A stretch of 64,000 bases of DNA from NCBI GenBank assembly GCA_010645155.1, contig JAAGOF010000188.1:276390-340389 (forward strand), in the 5' to 3' direction. Source of the DNA: Tigriopus japonicus. Lineage: Eukaryota; Arthropoda; Copepoda; Harpacticoida; Harpacticidae. Shown piece after piece: positions 22,801 to 36,027 of the stretch. The notes under the pieces were generated by a model, which worked only from the letters and a program-made list of their open reading frames with translations, ran no database searches and was not told the DNA's origin. Numbering within the stretch: position 1 is the first letter of the stretch; the number at the start of each line of letters is the position of its first letter. The translations under genes were made by a program, and so were the position numbers.

Positions 22801-25800
22801 TCATCAAGTGCCTTGAAATTGACGGTTTCCCTACTTTATGATTCAAATTAGCGTCTGAAGTCTAGACAGAACTTCAAGGGAAGAACTTCAACTTCCTTCT
22901 AAATGCATCTAAAACAGTCACCATTCTGTAACTGTTTGTGCCTGGTCCATAAATGGCCCAAAGCTGTGACCACCCATAACCTTCATTAGAATTTCAAATC
23001 AATAGGACCATGTGCGTCTCAAACGCGTGCAAATATGCCTTTTTCAGCTCAAAGACAATTAGCCAAATTAAGTGGATCAGCCACCAGCTACAAATTTATC
23101 ATCAGGCTTATCAAACAAGAACTGACTAAAGAGGACAAGGAAGATATGCATAGGGGAGGAGAAATGCAGGGACAAAGTCCATACAGTGGGGTACTTGAGT
23201 GTCAAGGGGGGCTAAAAAGTGTAACAAAAGACTCTCGTGACACAATGGCCGGCTTCATCTCTCTCAGTTATGGCTGAAAGTGAAAAGTTGCATGGAACTC
23301 CCCCCTTATTCCTCCTCCTCCCTTACTTACTAAGAACAGAGGAAACACTCATATACCTCGTACGTACGTACATAGTGAATATACAAGAATGAATCTAGGG
23401 AGGACATTCATCTGATTAGAAGAAGCCAACCAACTAGGCCAGGAGTGGTGGCGCTCAACAGTCACACTATTCCGTATTAGACTTGATATTAGATATGACT
23501 TGGAGGCACAGGAAATCAATGACTTCCCATGATTTCTTCCCCTCACCCTTGATAGGCTTTTGCGATCCTCGGTTGGCTTGGACAAATGTGATGGCATGAT
23601 TTCAAGCCTCATGTTTCCTCGCGATATGGTTGATATGCTTTGGCTGATTACATTGTTCTTCCAGGAAATTCTAACTCAATACGAAGCCCTAAGTCCAAAA
23701 GGGGAAGTTGGAAGTTCCTTTCATTAGACACTAGTTTGAATAGAAGGAGGTCTCTTTGACATTTGACAACACCCTGGGCTGATTCAAAAGAGCCCTTCCC
23801 CATCCAAAACATAACAATGACCCACTTTTTTGGTGGCCTCTAGGACACTGCTCAAAAAGCAAATTCTTGGCTCACTAGAATGGAATTTCTTCCGTTCCGT
23901 AAAAGGATATAGACGTAAAGCTTTGATGTTATTGTAGATTAAGATTAATTGGGCAGATACAACGGACCTTCATCTTTTTACAGGAGGAGCACTGATTGTT
24001 GCTGAAAGAGAGCCTTTTTAGATGTCAGCCTTCAGAATGTGTGGAGAAAAACAAATGCCATGGCGAAATGCTTGCATGCAATGTGGTCTCAAGAATTGCA
24101 ACTCAATTTTTGTGCCAAAGTGTTCCAAAATTGGAACGGCTCCGGTGTTGGCACTTCTCAAAACCAAAACAGCTTATTTCATTGGTTCACGTGAAGTGAC
24201 GCACTGCAATTGAAACTAATGTTCTTTCAGAAATTGTGAGACGTAAGAAAGAGTTGTCAATCAAAAATATTTCTATGCTTAACGAGTTCGAAATCCCGTC
24301 TGTAGAGCTCAAAAGGTCCAGCTTCCAAAAATAAGACTCATAGTCAGCCGTTTTCATTTTACCTTTGTGCATGCTTAAAGTAAGTTCATTTGCAACATTT
24401 AATCCCTTAGGTTTTCAAGAGGAACAAGTTTTTTGAAACCAGGAGAATGCAGGCACGTGCAAGAAATGCAATCTATTTTTTCGAAAAAAAACAGCTCTCA
24501 ATTTAAGTGGAACAGATACAGCAGAACCATATTTACAAGTTTTTTTGTGTATTACAACATGCCATTCAAAAAGAACTATCTATTATTCATGTAAAATTGA
24601 AAGTAGCTTAGGTTAAAGAACTCGTCAGTTTTGACGATTAAGAGGGAAAGCGAAAAGTTTTTGGATTTAAAAAAGTGTTGATATTAGTGTTCACCTCAAG
24701 GTACACCTCAAGTTTTGGTAGCAAAAAAAGCGAGGGAACCCACCAATTAGGAACAAAAGGTTTCGTACGAACTCTGGTGCTAGATTGCTAAGTTTTAAAG
24801 ACAGGTTGACGATATCGAACTTAAAGGGAAAGTTTTTCAGAGAAGTGCGTAAGATATTGGACATGTTGGTCAACATTACAAATGGTGCCAAAAAGCCAAA
24901 ATGGTCCAACTCTTTGTAGAGCGGTTTGTCTAGACCTTTTGAAAAAAGGATTAATGATACAGAAATGCATGTCGAAAAATGATTAGCTTACCAGTATAGC
25001 CATACTACACACAATTTGACCTGAAAGCTGTGAACAGGGTTGCCATTGTTCCCAAATCAGTGTTGCCATCTTCATTTTATATCACGATTCTTGAAGATTC
25101 CAAGAAAGGTTATAGCAACACGAACCCAACTGATTCATTTTGAGCATTGAACAAAGTAGTATTCAGTGTAACAACTTTGCGTAGAAGCCCTTTCCTCTAA
25201 TGGTAGACGGAAAGTGGTTGATTGAAGCAATATCATGAATAGACCATTATGCCACGGTGTGGAACACGAAGCAAGCCAGAAATTTGTTCGCCTAAGGAAC
25301 AGGCCTTATTGTTCTAGGTGGCATGACGTGCATGAAGCCAATTCCAAGGATAGTTCTTAAACTTAGAAATTCCAAATGAAAGGTTGGCCATTGACGACAG
25401 GTGCCAATTATGAGAGACTGCGCCATCACAAATTGGCCTTGAAGGAAAACATCGTCAACTGTTTTATCAGGATTTCGCTGTGTATCTTGGATGTCATCTT
25501 CATTCCTCTCTAAAGTTGAAGAATGCTTCATCAAAATTAATGGTGCTTCTCTCACTTTTTAAACTGAAAGAAAGGGGAACGGGCTTCCGCAATTTTAAAT
25601 TGACATCCACTAACTGATGATATTTTTAGGCGTTCCATCAATTTGCTCACCACCAAAAAGTGGCATTTCCATTCACAAAACTTTCATCTCAACAAGGAGA
25701 CTTTCTTGTGAATTGACAAAGGTACATCATCGAACCAGAATTTCATGCCTTTGAAAACCACGGTGACTTCAGGAAAGTGAGTTTCAAAACGAGGACTGAA

Positions 25801-27600
25801 CGAAGCCCACGTGGTCGAAAAGTCCCCTGGGTTCGTAATTTGTCTTCATTAGTTAACGGGAAAACAATTTGCTCGGCATTCTGCCAATACAAAAATCACC
25901 CTGGGTCTTTCTTATAATGAATGTCGTCACAAATTAGAAACAGCGGATGGCCTTGAATGAAAAGTAAAAAGAAAAAAAATAGAGAGTTGATCCCTTGAAC
26001 AGACTCCCATTTCCCGCATTTCCCATTGTATTATCATTTCAAAGAAAATTGTGTTCTCCCTGTTTACCTTCTCTTGTTACTGTGCATTATGAGCCTTGCT
26101 CCATAATTGGAAATGAGCCCATGTCAATTTCGATCCATTAATAATACCATAATTGAACCTGTTTGCTTTCGTAGCATGAGACAAATAAATATACTAAATT
26201 ATTTACACTCCCATGGCCTCTGAATTTGAACCAGTAATTGCCAACCCAGGGTGTATCTTACAAACAACCTGTTTGCCTTTGCAGGGTGGCCATTTGAGTA
26301 ATTGAGAAACTCCCTGTGTGTACCCTTTTCCAGCCATATTATTTATAATTTATAAATGGCTGCCGAAGTGGTACAAAGAGCCGTTTCACGTCCTTGGCTT
26401 GGTTTTTGAAGGTGTCAAATCTGAAATGTGTTTCATGCATCCAGTTGCAACTTGGAACTTCAAAATATTGGCTCATGGCTGCATAGAGACCAATCGCAAG
26501 CTTAGTTTTCCTTGCCTCTTTCACTTGTTATTGGTTTAATGGACATGGTCCTATAGCAGGTCCATTTTGTTAATGAGGTCGGGTCTGCCGAGTCTGGCCA
26601 TTCATATACCATATTTTTCATATCTGGCCATTTCATCTGGGCTGGGAAAGTTGTATTGTGGGTGAACCTTTACTCACCTACGTTTTTTAATGCTTTCCAA
26701 TTAACGTCTTCATTCATAATTCTTCATACATAATAAAGGTGCAACGAAAAAAGTTCCTTCTACAAAAAAAATCTTCATCGTTAATTTTTAGTCAATCCCT
26801 ATTTTCATAACGATCTTGGTCTTGAAAAATAAGGTTTAAGTATGGAACTAGCCTCAAACAGTATCTGATTCCTTCAAAGATAGGGTGAGAAATAAAAGGG
26901 AATGAGAACTCGTTATTCATAGCCTTAAGCTGAATCCCACCATCTATCAAAGAATCACTTTAAGGAATCATTCATTCTCATCAAATTGAGCAATAGAATT
27001 CAACAGGGACCTCATCGAGTGCACCAGACCCTCTTTTATTCTTTCATTCTTCTTCTCCCTCCCCTCTCGCGTTTCTTATTCCTCCCTCATGGGATGATGG
27101 TATTAGCAAGCAAATGTCCTGATCTTCCTCCCCTCTTCCTTCCTCTTTCCTCTTCCGTTCTTTGTGGTCTTGGATCGGGTTCCCCAACCATGCAACCTGG
27201 TCAACCAGACTCAGATGGTGGTGTAGTGCTCAAAAAGAGGATTGCCCGGCAATGTTACCCAATTTCATAGGCTAATCTTTTTTTGAGCGCTTGTCGAAGC
27301 ACATCACGTCCTACCGTTCCACGCTTCTCCCTTAATACGATAGTATTCGCAAAAGAGCATCTCTTTCAAAGTCAATAAAAAGAGGTCTAAAGAAATAACA
27401 GATGAAGCGACAAACTTTTTGAAGTTTAATCTTGAATCAAAATGTTGTGGATGAAGGTTTCTAGACACAGAATCCCAGATGACTAAATGGTTTCGTTCCA
27501 TGACTTTTCTCTCCCTCTGTGAAGAGAACAGGGAGCACTAACCGCAAATGGAGCAACAACTCTCCCCTCACCAAACCATCAACCGCTCGAACATGCATCA
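16880..27600. other. gene-less stretch
   Basis: No supportable gene. Frames of 60-112 codons occur on both strands (for example 17057-17251 minus, 20976-21314 minus, 21336-21665 minus, 25292-25555 minus) but show no domain, splice partner or start context. There is a (CCAA)5 microsatellite at 20571-20591. Confidence 0.4.
20571..20591. repeat. (CCAA)n microsatellite
   Basis: Five tandem CCAA units. Confidence 0.85.
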
Positions 27601-27626
27601 TTTTTCACATCCTCATGGTTCACACA

Positions 27627-29640
27627 TTATCGCAAATATGAGCGTACACTACTTAGGGTGTCAGGTCCCTTTTTCAGGCTCATTGAATGAGGTTTGACAA
27701 ACCAATGATACCTTCTAGCCATCTTTTCCCCAGGGATTGACCCCAAGCTCGCCAGTAAATGCTTGAGCCCAGAGCTTGGATATTGAGTCTGACCAACTGT
27801 GGTCGAAGCCAATCATTGGTTTTTGACTTTGGACCCTCTTTTGGAACTGCCAGGTCACGGGACGAGAGAGGGAGCTAATCTTGTGGTGCAGGAGAATGGG
27901 GAAGATAATCCACTAATCGCCTTACCTGAACCATCCTTGTTGACCTCGCCATTCTCCAAGGCTGAAGCTGAGGAGATCACTCCACCATTGATGCCTACCG
28001 AGGCCAGATCTTGGCCTGATGATGATGATGATGATGGTGTGGATATTGGTGGCGTTGGAGTAGGAGGCTTCCGAAGTAGCAGACTCACATTCAAACTAAA
28101 ACTGGCCAGAAGTCCGACGTACAATAACACAATAACTAGCAAGTACCACCGACGAGTCCATCTGAAAGGAATACATATCTGTGAATTTGTGAAATGGAAT
28201 ACAATTTATTATACAGTAGTCATCACCAGAACTTTAGGCTACAGCCAGGCACAATTTCTAATAATTTAATGTTGATGGACGGTCTTTGAAGTGCTTCTTT
28301 TTTGTCGTAAGTTAAGCCAGTTTGAGGCAATTGAAATGTAATTGTAGGGTTTTGATTGAGGTCGTCGCCTGTCGCTTTATTTGATCTTGAAATTACGGTT
28401 TAAGTAACACTAGGTTGGTCCCTTGTTCAAATAGGGACCTTGTAAGTCATACATTTGAGCCATTAACTCACGTGTTCGAACTATGATCGTACACCTTCAT
28501 GGAACATCAGCCAAGTTACAACAATAGAGTGCTCCGTTTTTCCGGAAGAGAAAGTGACAAAGGCAAGACTGAATTATAAAGCAACTTAAGCCAATCATTG
28601 TGCTCGGTTTTCATTCCGGCATGTCTTCTTCACTGAGAAAACAAGTTGATTGATGGGGCCATTTAGGAGTTGCATTTGTGAATCGATCCGTGGCTAAACC
28701 CCTTTCACAATTGTGAAATCTTGAGCCCCTCCTCTTTTCAAGCTTTGAACGTATGTGCCAGAGCCAAAAAACTCGAAAAAGAATTTTTTTGCAGTTGCCC
28801 GATTCACCATGGTCCAATGGCCTATGACAGAAATTAATGTTTTATAATCAATTGAACAAAGGTATAAAAAATAGTTGTCAAAAGCCATGGTTGTTTGCAG
28901 CACGATCCAGCAAATCATAAAGTTTACATATGTCAGTGGTTTGCCAAGAGCGATTATGGGTCGCAAGCTTTTGGCCCAATCTCAATTTGTCCTTGCGAAT
29001 AATGGCGTAGTAGTTATAGCCAAGCTTTTTACGGACCCTAATAAACCTTGGTCCAATCCTGAATGTCCATAGAAAGTGCAAGCATTGCAAATCCGATTTG
29101 CGGTTACTCACCAAAAATTTCCTCTTTTAAATAACCCGCTCACCTTTGTTGTCTTTGCCGCAACGACTCAGTTTCAGCGGCAGTCGTCAAAGCTCCTGGG
29201 TTCATTGAAGTGGTAGATTGGTTCATGAGATGTTGGCTCAGATGGTGACTCAGTTCCATTTCCTCTTTGAACACTTCACGGCTGTCTGTCAAATTGGTGC
29301 TTCCTGCCAAGATCGTGCTATTTGTGGTGCCCGATCCGCCTCTTGTGAGAGTTCGGCAAGGATCCACCGTTGTGGAAGATGAGGTTGTGGATGAATGCAT
29401 GTGAAAGTCCGAGGGTGAGACCTCTTCTATGCTTCGGTCCCGGCTCTGATGGATATCTGACCAAAGATTGGGCTCGGGAATCATACTGGAAGGGTTGAGG
29501 AGTGCCACGATGAAGTCCAAGAGCTGGGTGAATCCGAACAGACGAATGAAGTCGGAGGCAGTGGTTCTGTTGGCTGGATTTGGATCCAGAGTGCTTGACA
29601 ATAATTTTCTATTTGTGGCACGGAACCACAAATGGAAAGC
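27627..29640 (-). CDS. 3' exons of a single-pass membrane protein (possibly Myt1-like kinase tail)
   Basis: Three minus-strand exons join with matching phases. The first is about 29640-29144 (donor AAAG|GTGAGC, phase 2). The second is 28161-27926 (acceptor cctttcag, donor TCAG|GTAAGG, phase 1). The last is 27796-27627 (acceptor cgaccacag, TAA stop). The first exon encodes LLSSTLDPNPANRTTASDF, which resembles the last helix region of protein kinases (DPxxxRPTA), then an acidic Ser/Thr-rich linker. The second opens with a membrane segment (WYLLVIVLLYVGLLASFSL) preceded by Arg residues, then Pro/Ser-rich sequence containing a (GAT)n-encoded Ser run. Kinase end, linker and single membrane helix is the layout of Myt1, the membrane-bound Cdc2-inhibitory kinase. 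However, no upstream kinase exons are visible within several kb, so the gene may be truncated, have long introns, or be something else. The 5' boundary is not fixed; a weak acceptor lies near 29641. Confidence 0.45.
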
Positions 29641-29649
29641 CCTCTCCTA

Positions 29650-32600
29650 ACTTTTTGGTATCTAATTGAGGGGATGGCGTTCGACAGTTTAATTGTAAAA
29701 CATCAAGACTCGACGGTGGAAGTTTTCCCGGGAAAAATCAGTTCCAACTTTTACGGGGACAATTCCTCTCATTTCAGAGTCAGTACGGAAAGTTGTGGGA
29801 CACTCCACTGGATCCATTACTCTCTTTTAGAACCCGTTGTTGGGCTGTGGTCCTTTGGCACCTCAATTTTGTCGTCTTAAAAAGGCCTTTTGGGAAAAGC
29901 TTCGTAGCAACTTTCCACCGTAATTTGCACAAGAGAAACACACACTCACACAGCTTTTAATCACGACCACTTAGGAACACTTGGAAACATTTCAAATGGG
30001 AGCCGCACAATCATTATCCCCTATGGGCCCTAGATTCACTCTATTATACCAGTGTCTCAAACCAATCCGTTTCCACTGTCTGCCTCTCAACTGGCACGAA
30101 TGAGTCGAAGAACCAGAAGTGGAAGAAAAACCATCGGTGATCCTCCTTTTTCCTTTTTCGTTCCACTCAACAAGTAAACTATTGGCAGCGAGTCCATGTT
30201 CCACGATTAAGAACGACCAAAGGGAACGAAGAGTGCGAGGAATCATGCAAGAGCCCGCGGAACTTGGAACTCGAGCGAAAACCAGGGATCCAAGAAGGTT
30301 CGTTCGTTCGGTGTGGAAAGCGCGGATTATAACCCCGCAAAGAGAAACAACAATCCGGGGGTATTTCGTGTTTTATTTTCACTGTTCCCTATTCTCCCTT
30401 GGGCTTGAGGAGGTTGTCCTCGGTCCTCCGCCCTCGGCATACATTGGGAAGCGAGACAAAATTTCGAACCAAGAGAGAAACACCACTCGTTCCGTGTCTG
30501 TTCCAAGAGGGGCTTTGAAGTCAAGGAGAGGTCCTCGTGTCCATAGAAGATCTTGGAATGTGAGCAAAGAAGAAGTGGAAGAGTAGCAAAAGCGCATTCT
30601 CGCCTTCAGTTTTATTATCGGCTTAAGCCTAGCTACGTATGAAAGCGAAGAAAGGTCCAAGGACGCATTTCTGAATATACGACAATGGTCTCTCCATGTG
30701 CACCTAGACCATGAAGTTCGAGGCTCTTTGTTAAGTATTTAGAAACGGGCCAATGACACACACGAATGTTCTCACCCTACATTCAGACTTCAATTGACTG
30801 TCCATTTTACGATCGGACAAGGTCCAACTCTCTATTCACTTCCAGGGACCACCTCCTACCCCGAAAAGGGAACGACGAAAATATTTTTTCCTTTCCAGTT
30901 GTATTTCATATCTCCAAGTTCCCATTAGTAAGCGGGAAGTCGACGTCAAAGAAAATTTTGCCCAAAAAGAGTCTTGTAGATGGGTTAATTTTTCAAGTCC
31001 ACATATTAGAATGGCGATTGTCAAGTAGTCAATTCATATTTTAATGAGGATTAGCGCAAAAAAGCTCATTCGACCAGACCACAAAAAGAGCACTTCATTA
31101 GTAACATTTCGTAGCATTTTTTGTGGACCAAAGGCGCGTCCATTAGAATGCTTCCTTTTCCTTTGTTGAACATGGAGCCTTTTGACAAAGTTCGTGTTCA
31201 TGTATTTCGAAACTTGCAACCAATAAGGTTTCGGCCTCCTAAAACACAACGCCATATCTTCTCACTGGGATTATTTTTTGGCGAGTCATTCTGGTCCAAA
31301 AAGGGTCGATGAGATCAGTGAGAAGGATAAACCTTGGACACGCAAATCTCGCGGCGCTTTCAGATGATGTTGGGATAGCTTGGTTCTTTTTCATTTATGA
31401 AAATGTTAGCCCGAGACGACGATGATGCTTTGGAAATGTTCGCACGTTTTCTATCAAGACATAACGATAGTGATAAGGACATCAAGTGTCAATATCTGAA
31501 GAACATTCCTTCCAGATTTCTCCTAAAAGGCCAAGATCAAGACGTGGGCAAAATGAACTGCTAAAAAGGTGGCTCAGCACTCTTAAAAATAGAATCTTGA
31601 GCTAACTTAGTTGCAATGTGTTGCATTCAAAAACTGTTGAAGCAAATAAAAGACCCTCAACAGTGTCTCACAGTGAATTGTAAAGTAATTTTATGTTCAC
31701 TTGAACATTCTCCCTTTGGAATAAATTACCGGCTCACGGTGTTTTGAGTGGCTTTTTAGGTTTGGATCGAATATCCAAAGCATCTTGGTATTTTTGGACC
31801 CAAAATTGTATTCAACTGAATAAAAGTACATTCATCACCAGCTGAATTATTTGGGTTGAAATGGCCCCTTTTTACCTCTAAAAGCCGAAAAACGCTTCAG
31901 TTTTGTCTCTTCAAAATTATTATCTCTTCAAATTTCGAGCCTATTTTTAAGCTTCAAAACTAAAACACTTTCCAGAACATTTGAATAGCTTGTCATGAAA
32001 ATTAAAAAAAAATCTTACCGTTTCTTGAGTAATTAGGGGAATTTGTGTACAAGTATTTACTTGATTATCCTAAAATGGAAAAAGTCATGAAAAAAGATAG
32101 ACGTCAAAATATGAAAAATGGTTCTAAACATGGAAAAGGCGAATAGTGGTTAACAAATCTACTTTTCTCAAAGATTCAAGACGAAGAAATGAAACATCCT
32201 AAAATTCACCGCCTTAAGCAATATACATCTATGATCTGTTATACTTTCGCAAATTATAGTTTGATCAGTCCAATCACTTTGCAAGGTTTATTTTTTCAGT
32301 GTGCTTCAATGTCTTGACCTTGGTGTGTTGGCCTTTGAGCGTCAAAATGGTCTTGAAATGAGTAGGAGTGGATGGAAGAGGGCACATGGAATCAATTACC
32401 CGAGCGACACTTTTTGAATGCTCAACGTCAAGAGGTGCCCTTTGTTAATGTGGTGTCGATGTCTTTCTCTGTTGACGAGATGTTTATCTTGGGTTCAAAA
32501 GGCTCAAAATGGCCTGGGGACGAGGATGAGATGTTTATGGATCTCAAGGGAGCGATAGGATTCATGTGAATGCAACAGGATATCATGTAATCCAATGGCG

Positions 32601-34391
32601 AGGTTTGCTGTCGTCCTGGAGGATGTGGAAAGACCTTGTGTGTCATATCGTTGTAACCCATAAAGCAATCTTGATGCTACCCACGAACGAAGCGAACCAG
32701 AGATAAAGGGACGGGCCCAGAAAATTGAGCTAGCTACTTTTGCATAAAAGAGAGGCTACACAAGCGGCAATTTCGGCATTTCTTTCCAAAGCTTCAACGA
32801 TCAAGCATTGCCAGCCTAATTTGAAATGATTGCCAATAAAGTAGCCGGTTGTAAGGAAAGAAATTGGGGTTGCAAGGTCCTGACGATGTCTTCGGTCCAA
32901 TTTTTTCCCCTTTTTGACACATTTGACCTTTCAGTGCAAATTAGAACGTTGCTTTTGATTTTTCTGTAGGTCCCAACAACGAAAAAAAAAATGGAATAAT
33001 TTTCTTTGACGCAATCATGCCTTGGCCCAAACGATTAGCTCCCTTTAAATTTGAATTTGACTGTTTTTGTTTTGTTTGGCAAGTGGTTAAAACTTTGAAA
33101 TTAGTTTTTAATTTGTGTTTTGATAATTGTGGTTAAATGGACATTATCCAGGCAGAAATCAGATTGATCCACGCCTTTGCTAAAGTGGATGAATTTGAAC
33201 GTCTCTCTTTTAGTGCATAAATTTCACAATATCCAAATCCCGTTTGCTATTATCAAAAGAAATACAAATCCCTTCAAAAACAAGTAAAAAGTCTCTCACT
33301 CTGATCACTTGAATTTGTAATTAATTTACACATAACCGCTAATCAGACCTCAAATGCAAACACAAAATCAAATTGAAATGAGAATAATTCTAGCGACAAA
33401 AGAAGTACTCTTTCCTCTTCTAATTACAAATTCTTAGAGTCTTTAGCTTTGATGTTCTGTGGTATATTTAATGATCACCATTGCTATTAGAATTACTTGT
33501 TTGCTACTTAAAGCAAAATGACAAAAAATCATTGACATAAAAAGTGTCTTAAACATTAGCAGGGATATGCCTGATTTAGGAAGTTTGTAGGAGGGAGGGC
33601 TGTTTTTAATGGGAGAGATCTTTGCACGTTGTTTTATTTTTTGGTCTTGCTCTTGTTAGGTGACAATTTTTAATTGTTTTTTCTTAGCCAGACTTTTGAG
33701 GTCTATGAAAATATGAATGAATTTGGAGGGACACTTTTTGTTCATTCGCTTTGTGCGAAAAAGAATTTTTGGAGTCAGTTTGAAAATAGATAATAGCTGT
33801 TTTTGAAACCTAACAGAACCCCTAAGTGCAAGCTGTTTAAAGCACAAGCATTGTTGTTTCAAAGGCATATTTCTAGATCTTCAAGTCATGTCAAAAGCAA
33901 CTCATTCTAAATTTATTTCTAGACCTTTTGCTGTTTTGCAACCAAACAAATACTGTAGTTCCAAATATGATCACAAGGTACCGCCACAGCATCAAAATAA
34001 GAGGTTGAGCGATCGTCTCTTTATCTCCCTCCGAAATCGAAAACCCAGAGCCCAAATATTTTGCTTAAACTACACACATACAAAAGAGAAGGTAAAAGGT
34101 ACTAAAGAAGCCAGAGCCCATCCACCCATTTATCCCGCACGTGCCTTCTCTCCTTCTCTTTCCCTGTGCTCTACTCTCACTCTCTCCCCATTTCTTTTTA
34201 GTACCAAGTTTTGGAACAAGAAGCGTTCCCTCTTCTTCTTGGCCAGAAAACAGCTGGAACAGTGGCTTAGTCCGTCCTCACACTTTCATATGCGCTTAAT
34301 TGACCAAGGATGTGTGATCAATATCATCCCTAAGCTTGGACCCCTTTCGTGGAACACGTCTATTTGAAGCAATCTACTTCTAAAGCCTAAA
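29650..34391. other. gene-less stretch upstream of centrin
   Basis: No gene is supportable. An open frame at 30119-30586 (+) is Arg-rich with no domain. A 55-codon ATG frame at 31397-31564 (+) with an Asp-rich start is unrecognised. Centrin regulatory sequence presumably lies at the right end. Confidence 0.4.
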
Positions 34392-34944
34392 ATGACAGGT
34401 GGAGCCAAACGCAAGAGCACGGCCATCAAATTGGACCTTTCGGATGAGCAGAAAAACGACATCCGAGAGGCCTTTAATCTGTTCGACACCCAAAGTAGTG
34501 GATATATCGACACCAAGGATCTGAAAGTGGCCATGAGAGCGTTGGGTTTTGAACCTAAAAAGGAGGATATCAAGAAAATGGTGGCTGAGGTGGACAAGGA
34601 CAATACGGGAAGACTCTCGTTTGATAACTTTCTTAACCTCATGGCGGCCAAAATGTCGGAAAAAGACACCAAAGAAGAAATCATGAAAGCTTTCAAGCTC
34701 TTCGACGATGACGACACGGGCAAGATCTCTTTTGTCAATTTGAAACGCGTGGCTCAAGAATTGGGCGAGAATCTCACCGATGAGGAACTCCAAGTGAGTC
34801 TGATTTAGCTTTTTAGCTCTTTAGATTAAAGCTTTGTCAACTGGTTTTTTTTAGGAAATGATAGATGAGGCAGATCGCGACGGGGATGGCGAGGTCAATC
34901 ATGACGAATTTCTCCGGATAATGAAGAAAACCAATTTGTACTAA
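34392..34944 (+). CDS. centrin (centrin-1/2 type EF-hand protein)
   Basis: There are two exons: 34392-34793 (donor CAA|GTGAGT) and 34855-34944 (acceptor tttttttag), giving 163 residues in phase 0; animal centrins are about 165-172. Centrin is a calcium-binding protein of centrioles and basal bodies, also known in nucleotide excision repair and mRNA export complexes. Four EF-hand loops are visible. The first is [12 protein letters not shown]. The second and third ([24 protein letters not shown]) lack the acidic twelfth residue. The fourth, [12 protein letters not shown], is canonical. The tail [12 protein letters not shown] is nearly diagnostic of the centrin-1/2 group. The N-terminal basic stretch is short. 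The gene converges on the Tim8-type gene, with 177 bases between the stops. Confidence 0.96.
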
Positions 34945-34977
34945 ACCTGCCCCCAATTTAATGTCCTTTTACAAGTC

Positions 34978-34983
34978 ATTAAA
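34978..34983 (+). terminator. centrin polyadenylation signal
   Basis: ATTAAA lies 34 bases after the centrin stop codon, the commonest variant of AATAAA. Confidence 0.5.
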
Positions 34984-35121
34984 CATATAAGTCCTCTCAT
35001 ACAGACTATTTCTTTCTCATATATTACATCAAGTACAATAATGTACAAGGTACCACTGCATGGATGATAATTGTGATCGCAGACAATCCAATTGCGAGTT
35101 CAGGACGTGGAATCCATCTTT

Positions 35122-35600
35122 TCACATGCCACCTCCTTGCATCTTTTGAGCTAATTGGGCGAACCGATTGGTCACCAAAAGGGTCACATCCACAAATCGT
35201 TCCGTACAATTCTTCAGACACGTCTCATTTCGTCCACTTAATGAGGATCCAGGCGAATCGATACAAGTGTCCCAACAAACATCATTGATTTTGTGGATCT
35301 ACAACAAGCAAATCAGATAAAATCTACCAATATCTCCATAACAAACTAAATACCTACAGCAGTCATGAGTTGAAGTTTTTGTTGTTCCATTTGGATTTGT
35401 TGCTCAATCTGGTCAGAGTTGTAGTTCCCAGCTCCACTGCTGCTTCCAAATTCATGGGACAATGGCGTGGAGTCGTCATAAATGGAACGTTTCTTGCTCC
35501 CAAAGCCAGAATCGCCCAAGGCATCGGACAAATCCAAAGAATCCGATGAAGGCTTCTTGGAAGTGGTTGTGTCTGCAGTCGAAGAGCCAAACCAACCCAT
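35122..35600 (-). CDS. mitochondrial import inner-membrane translocase subunit Tim8-type, with N-terminal extension
   Basis: Exon 1 (35600-35358) and exon 2 (35298-35122) give 139 residues in phase 0 (donor GCT|GTAGGT, acceptor cttgttgtag). Small TIM proteins chaperone hydrophobic precursors across the mitochondrial intermembrane space as Tim8-Tim13 or Tim9-Tim10 hexamers. The twin CX3C motif is present: CWDTC (89-93) and CLKNC (108-112), 14 residues apart. The flanking ERFVDVTLLVTNRFAQL fits Tim8 better than Tim9, Tim10 or Tim13. Tim8 is normally about 85-100 residues; here about 65 extra Ser/Gly/Asp-rich residues beginning MGWFGSS precede the usual helix (DQIEQQIQMEQQKL). An upstream in-frame ATG exists but would add unrelated residues. 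The gene is head-to-head with TTLL12. Confidence 0.9.
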
Positions 35601-36027
35601 TGTTTGAAATAAATCCTCAGTTCCCAAATGGATTACCAAAGTCAGAAGGCATGAACTTTGGTTGCAAAGCCAGGGAATGTTTACAGAGGGCGCTGTTACT
35701 TTCGCTTTTTTCAAGTCTCACATGGAGCACAAGCTTGGACGGAAGTTGCAGAGCCAATTTCCTCGTTATTTTCACATTTAGATAAAAGAATCTCTCTTAA
35801 GTCATTCATATCCACGTTGCTAAGTGAAGATTGGAACGATCTAAAACGCTCTTGCAAAACCTTATTTGTGTCTGAAGGCGTTGGTTAGGTTGTAGAAACC
35901 TCTTGGCCACCCTTTTGATTTTGCGTCTTTGGATTGGAACATGCAGAAGGTGTGAATCCGCAGATTTGGATTTGCCAAACCTGCATGAACGTTTTGAGAC
36001 TTGCCTTGTGACTTTAGAATCTAGATC
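35601..36027. promoter_or_regulatory. shared intergenic region between TIM8 and TTLL12 start codons
   Basis: Only 427 bases separate the two divergent start codons, so both promoters must lie here or overlap the 5' leaders. No TATA box is obvious. The label rests on geometry alone. Confidence 0.4.

Noticed and set aside
25030..25075. CAGGGTTGCC as a hAT terminus
   Set aside because: No matching inverted end or 8-bp duplication found nearby.
25292..25555. 87-codon minus-strand frame with plausible composition
   Set aside because: No family match, no neighbouring exons, no clear splice sites.
30119..30586. 155-codon plus-strand frame
   Set aside because: No recognisable domain, Arg-rich composition, competing frames on the minus strand, no splice partners.
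31397..31564. 55-codon ATG frame with Asp-rich start
   Set aside because: Too short to judge without expression or conservation.
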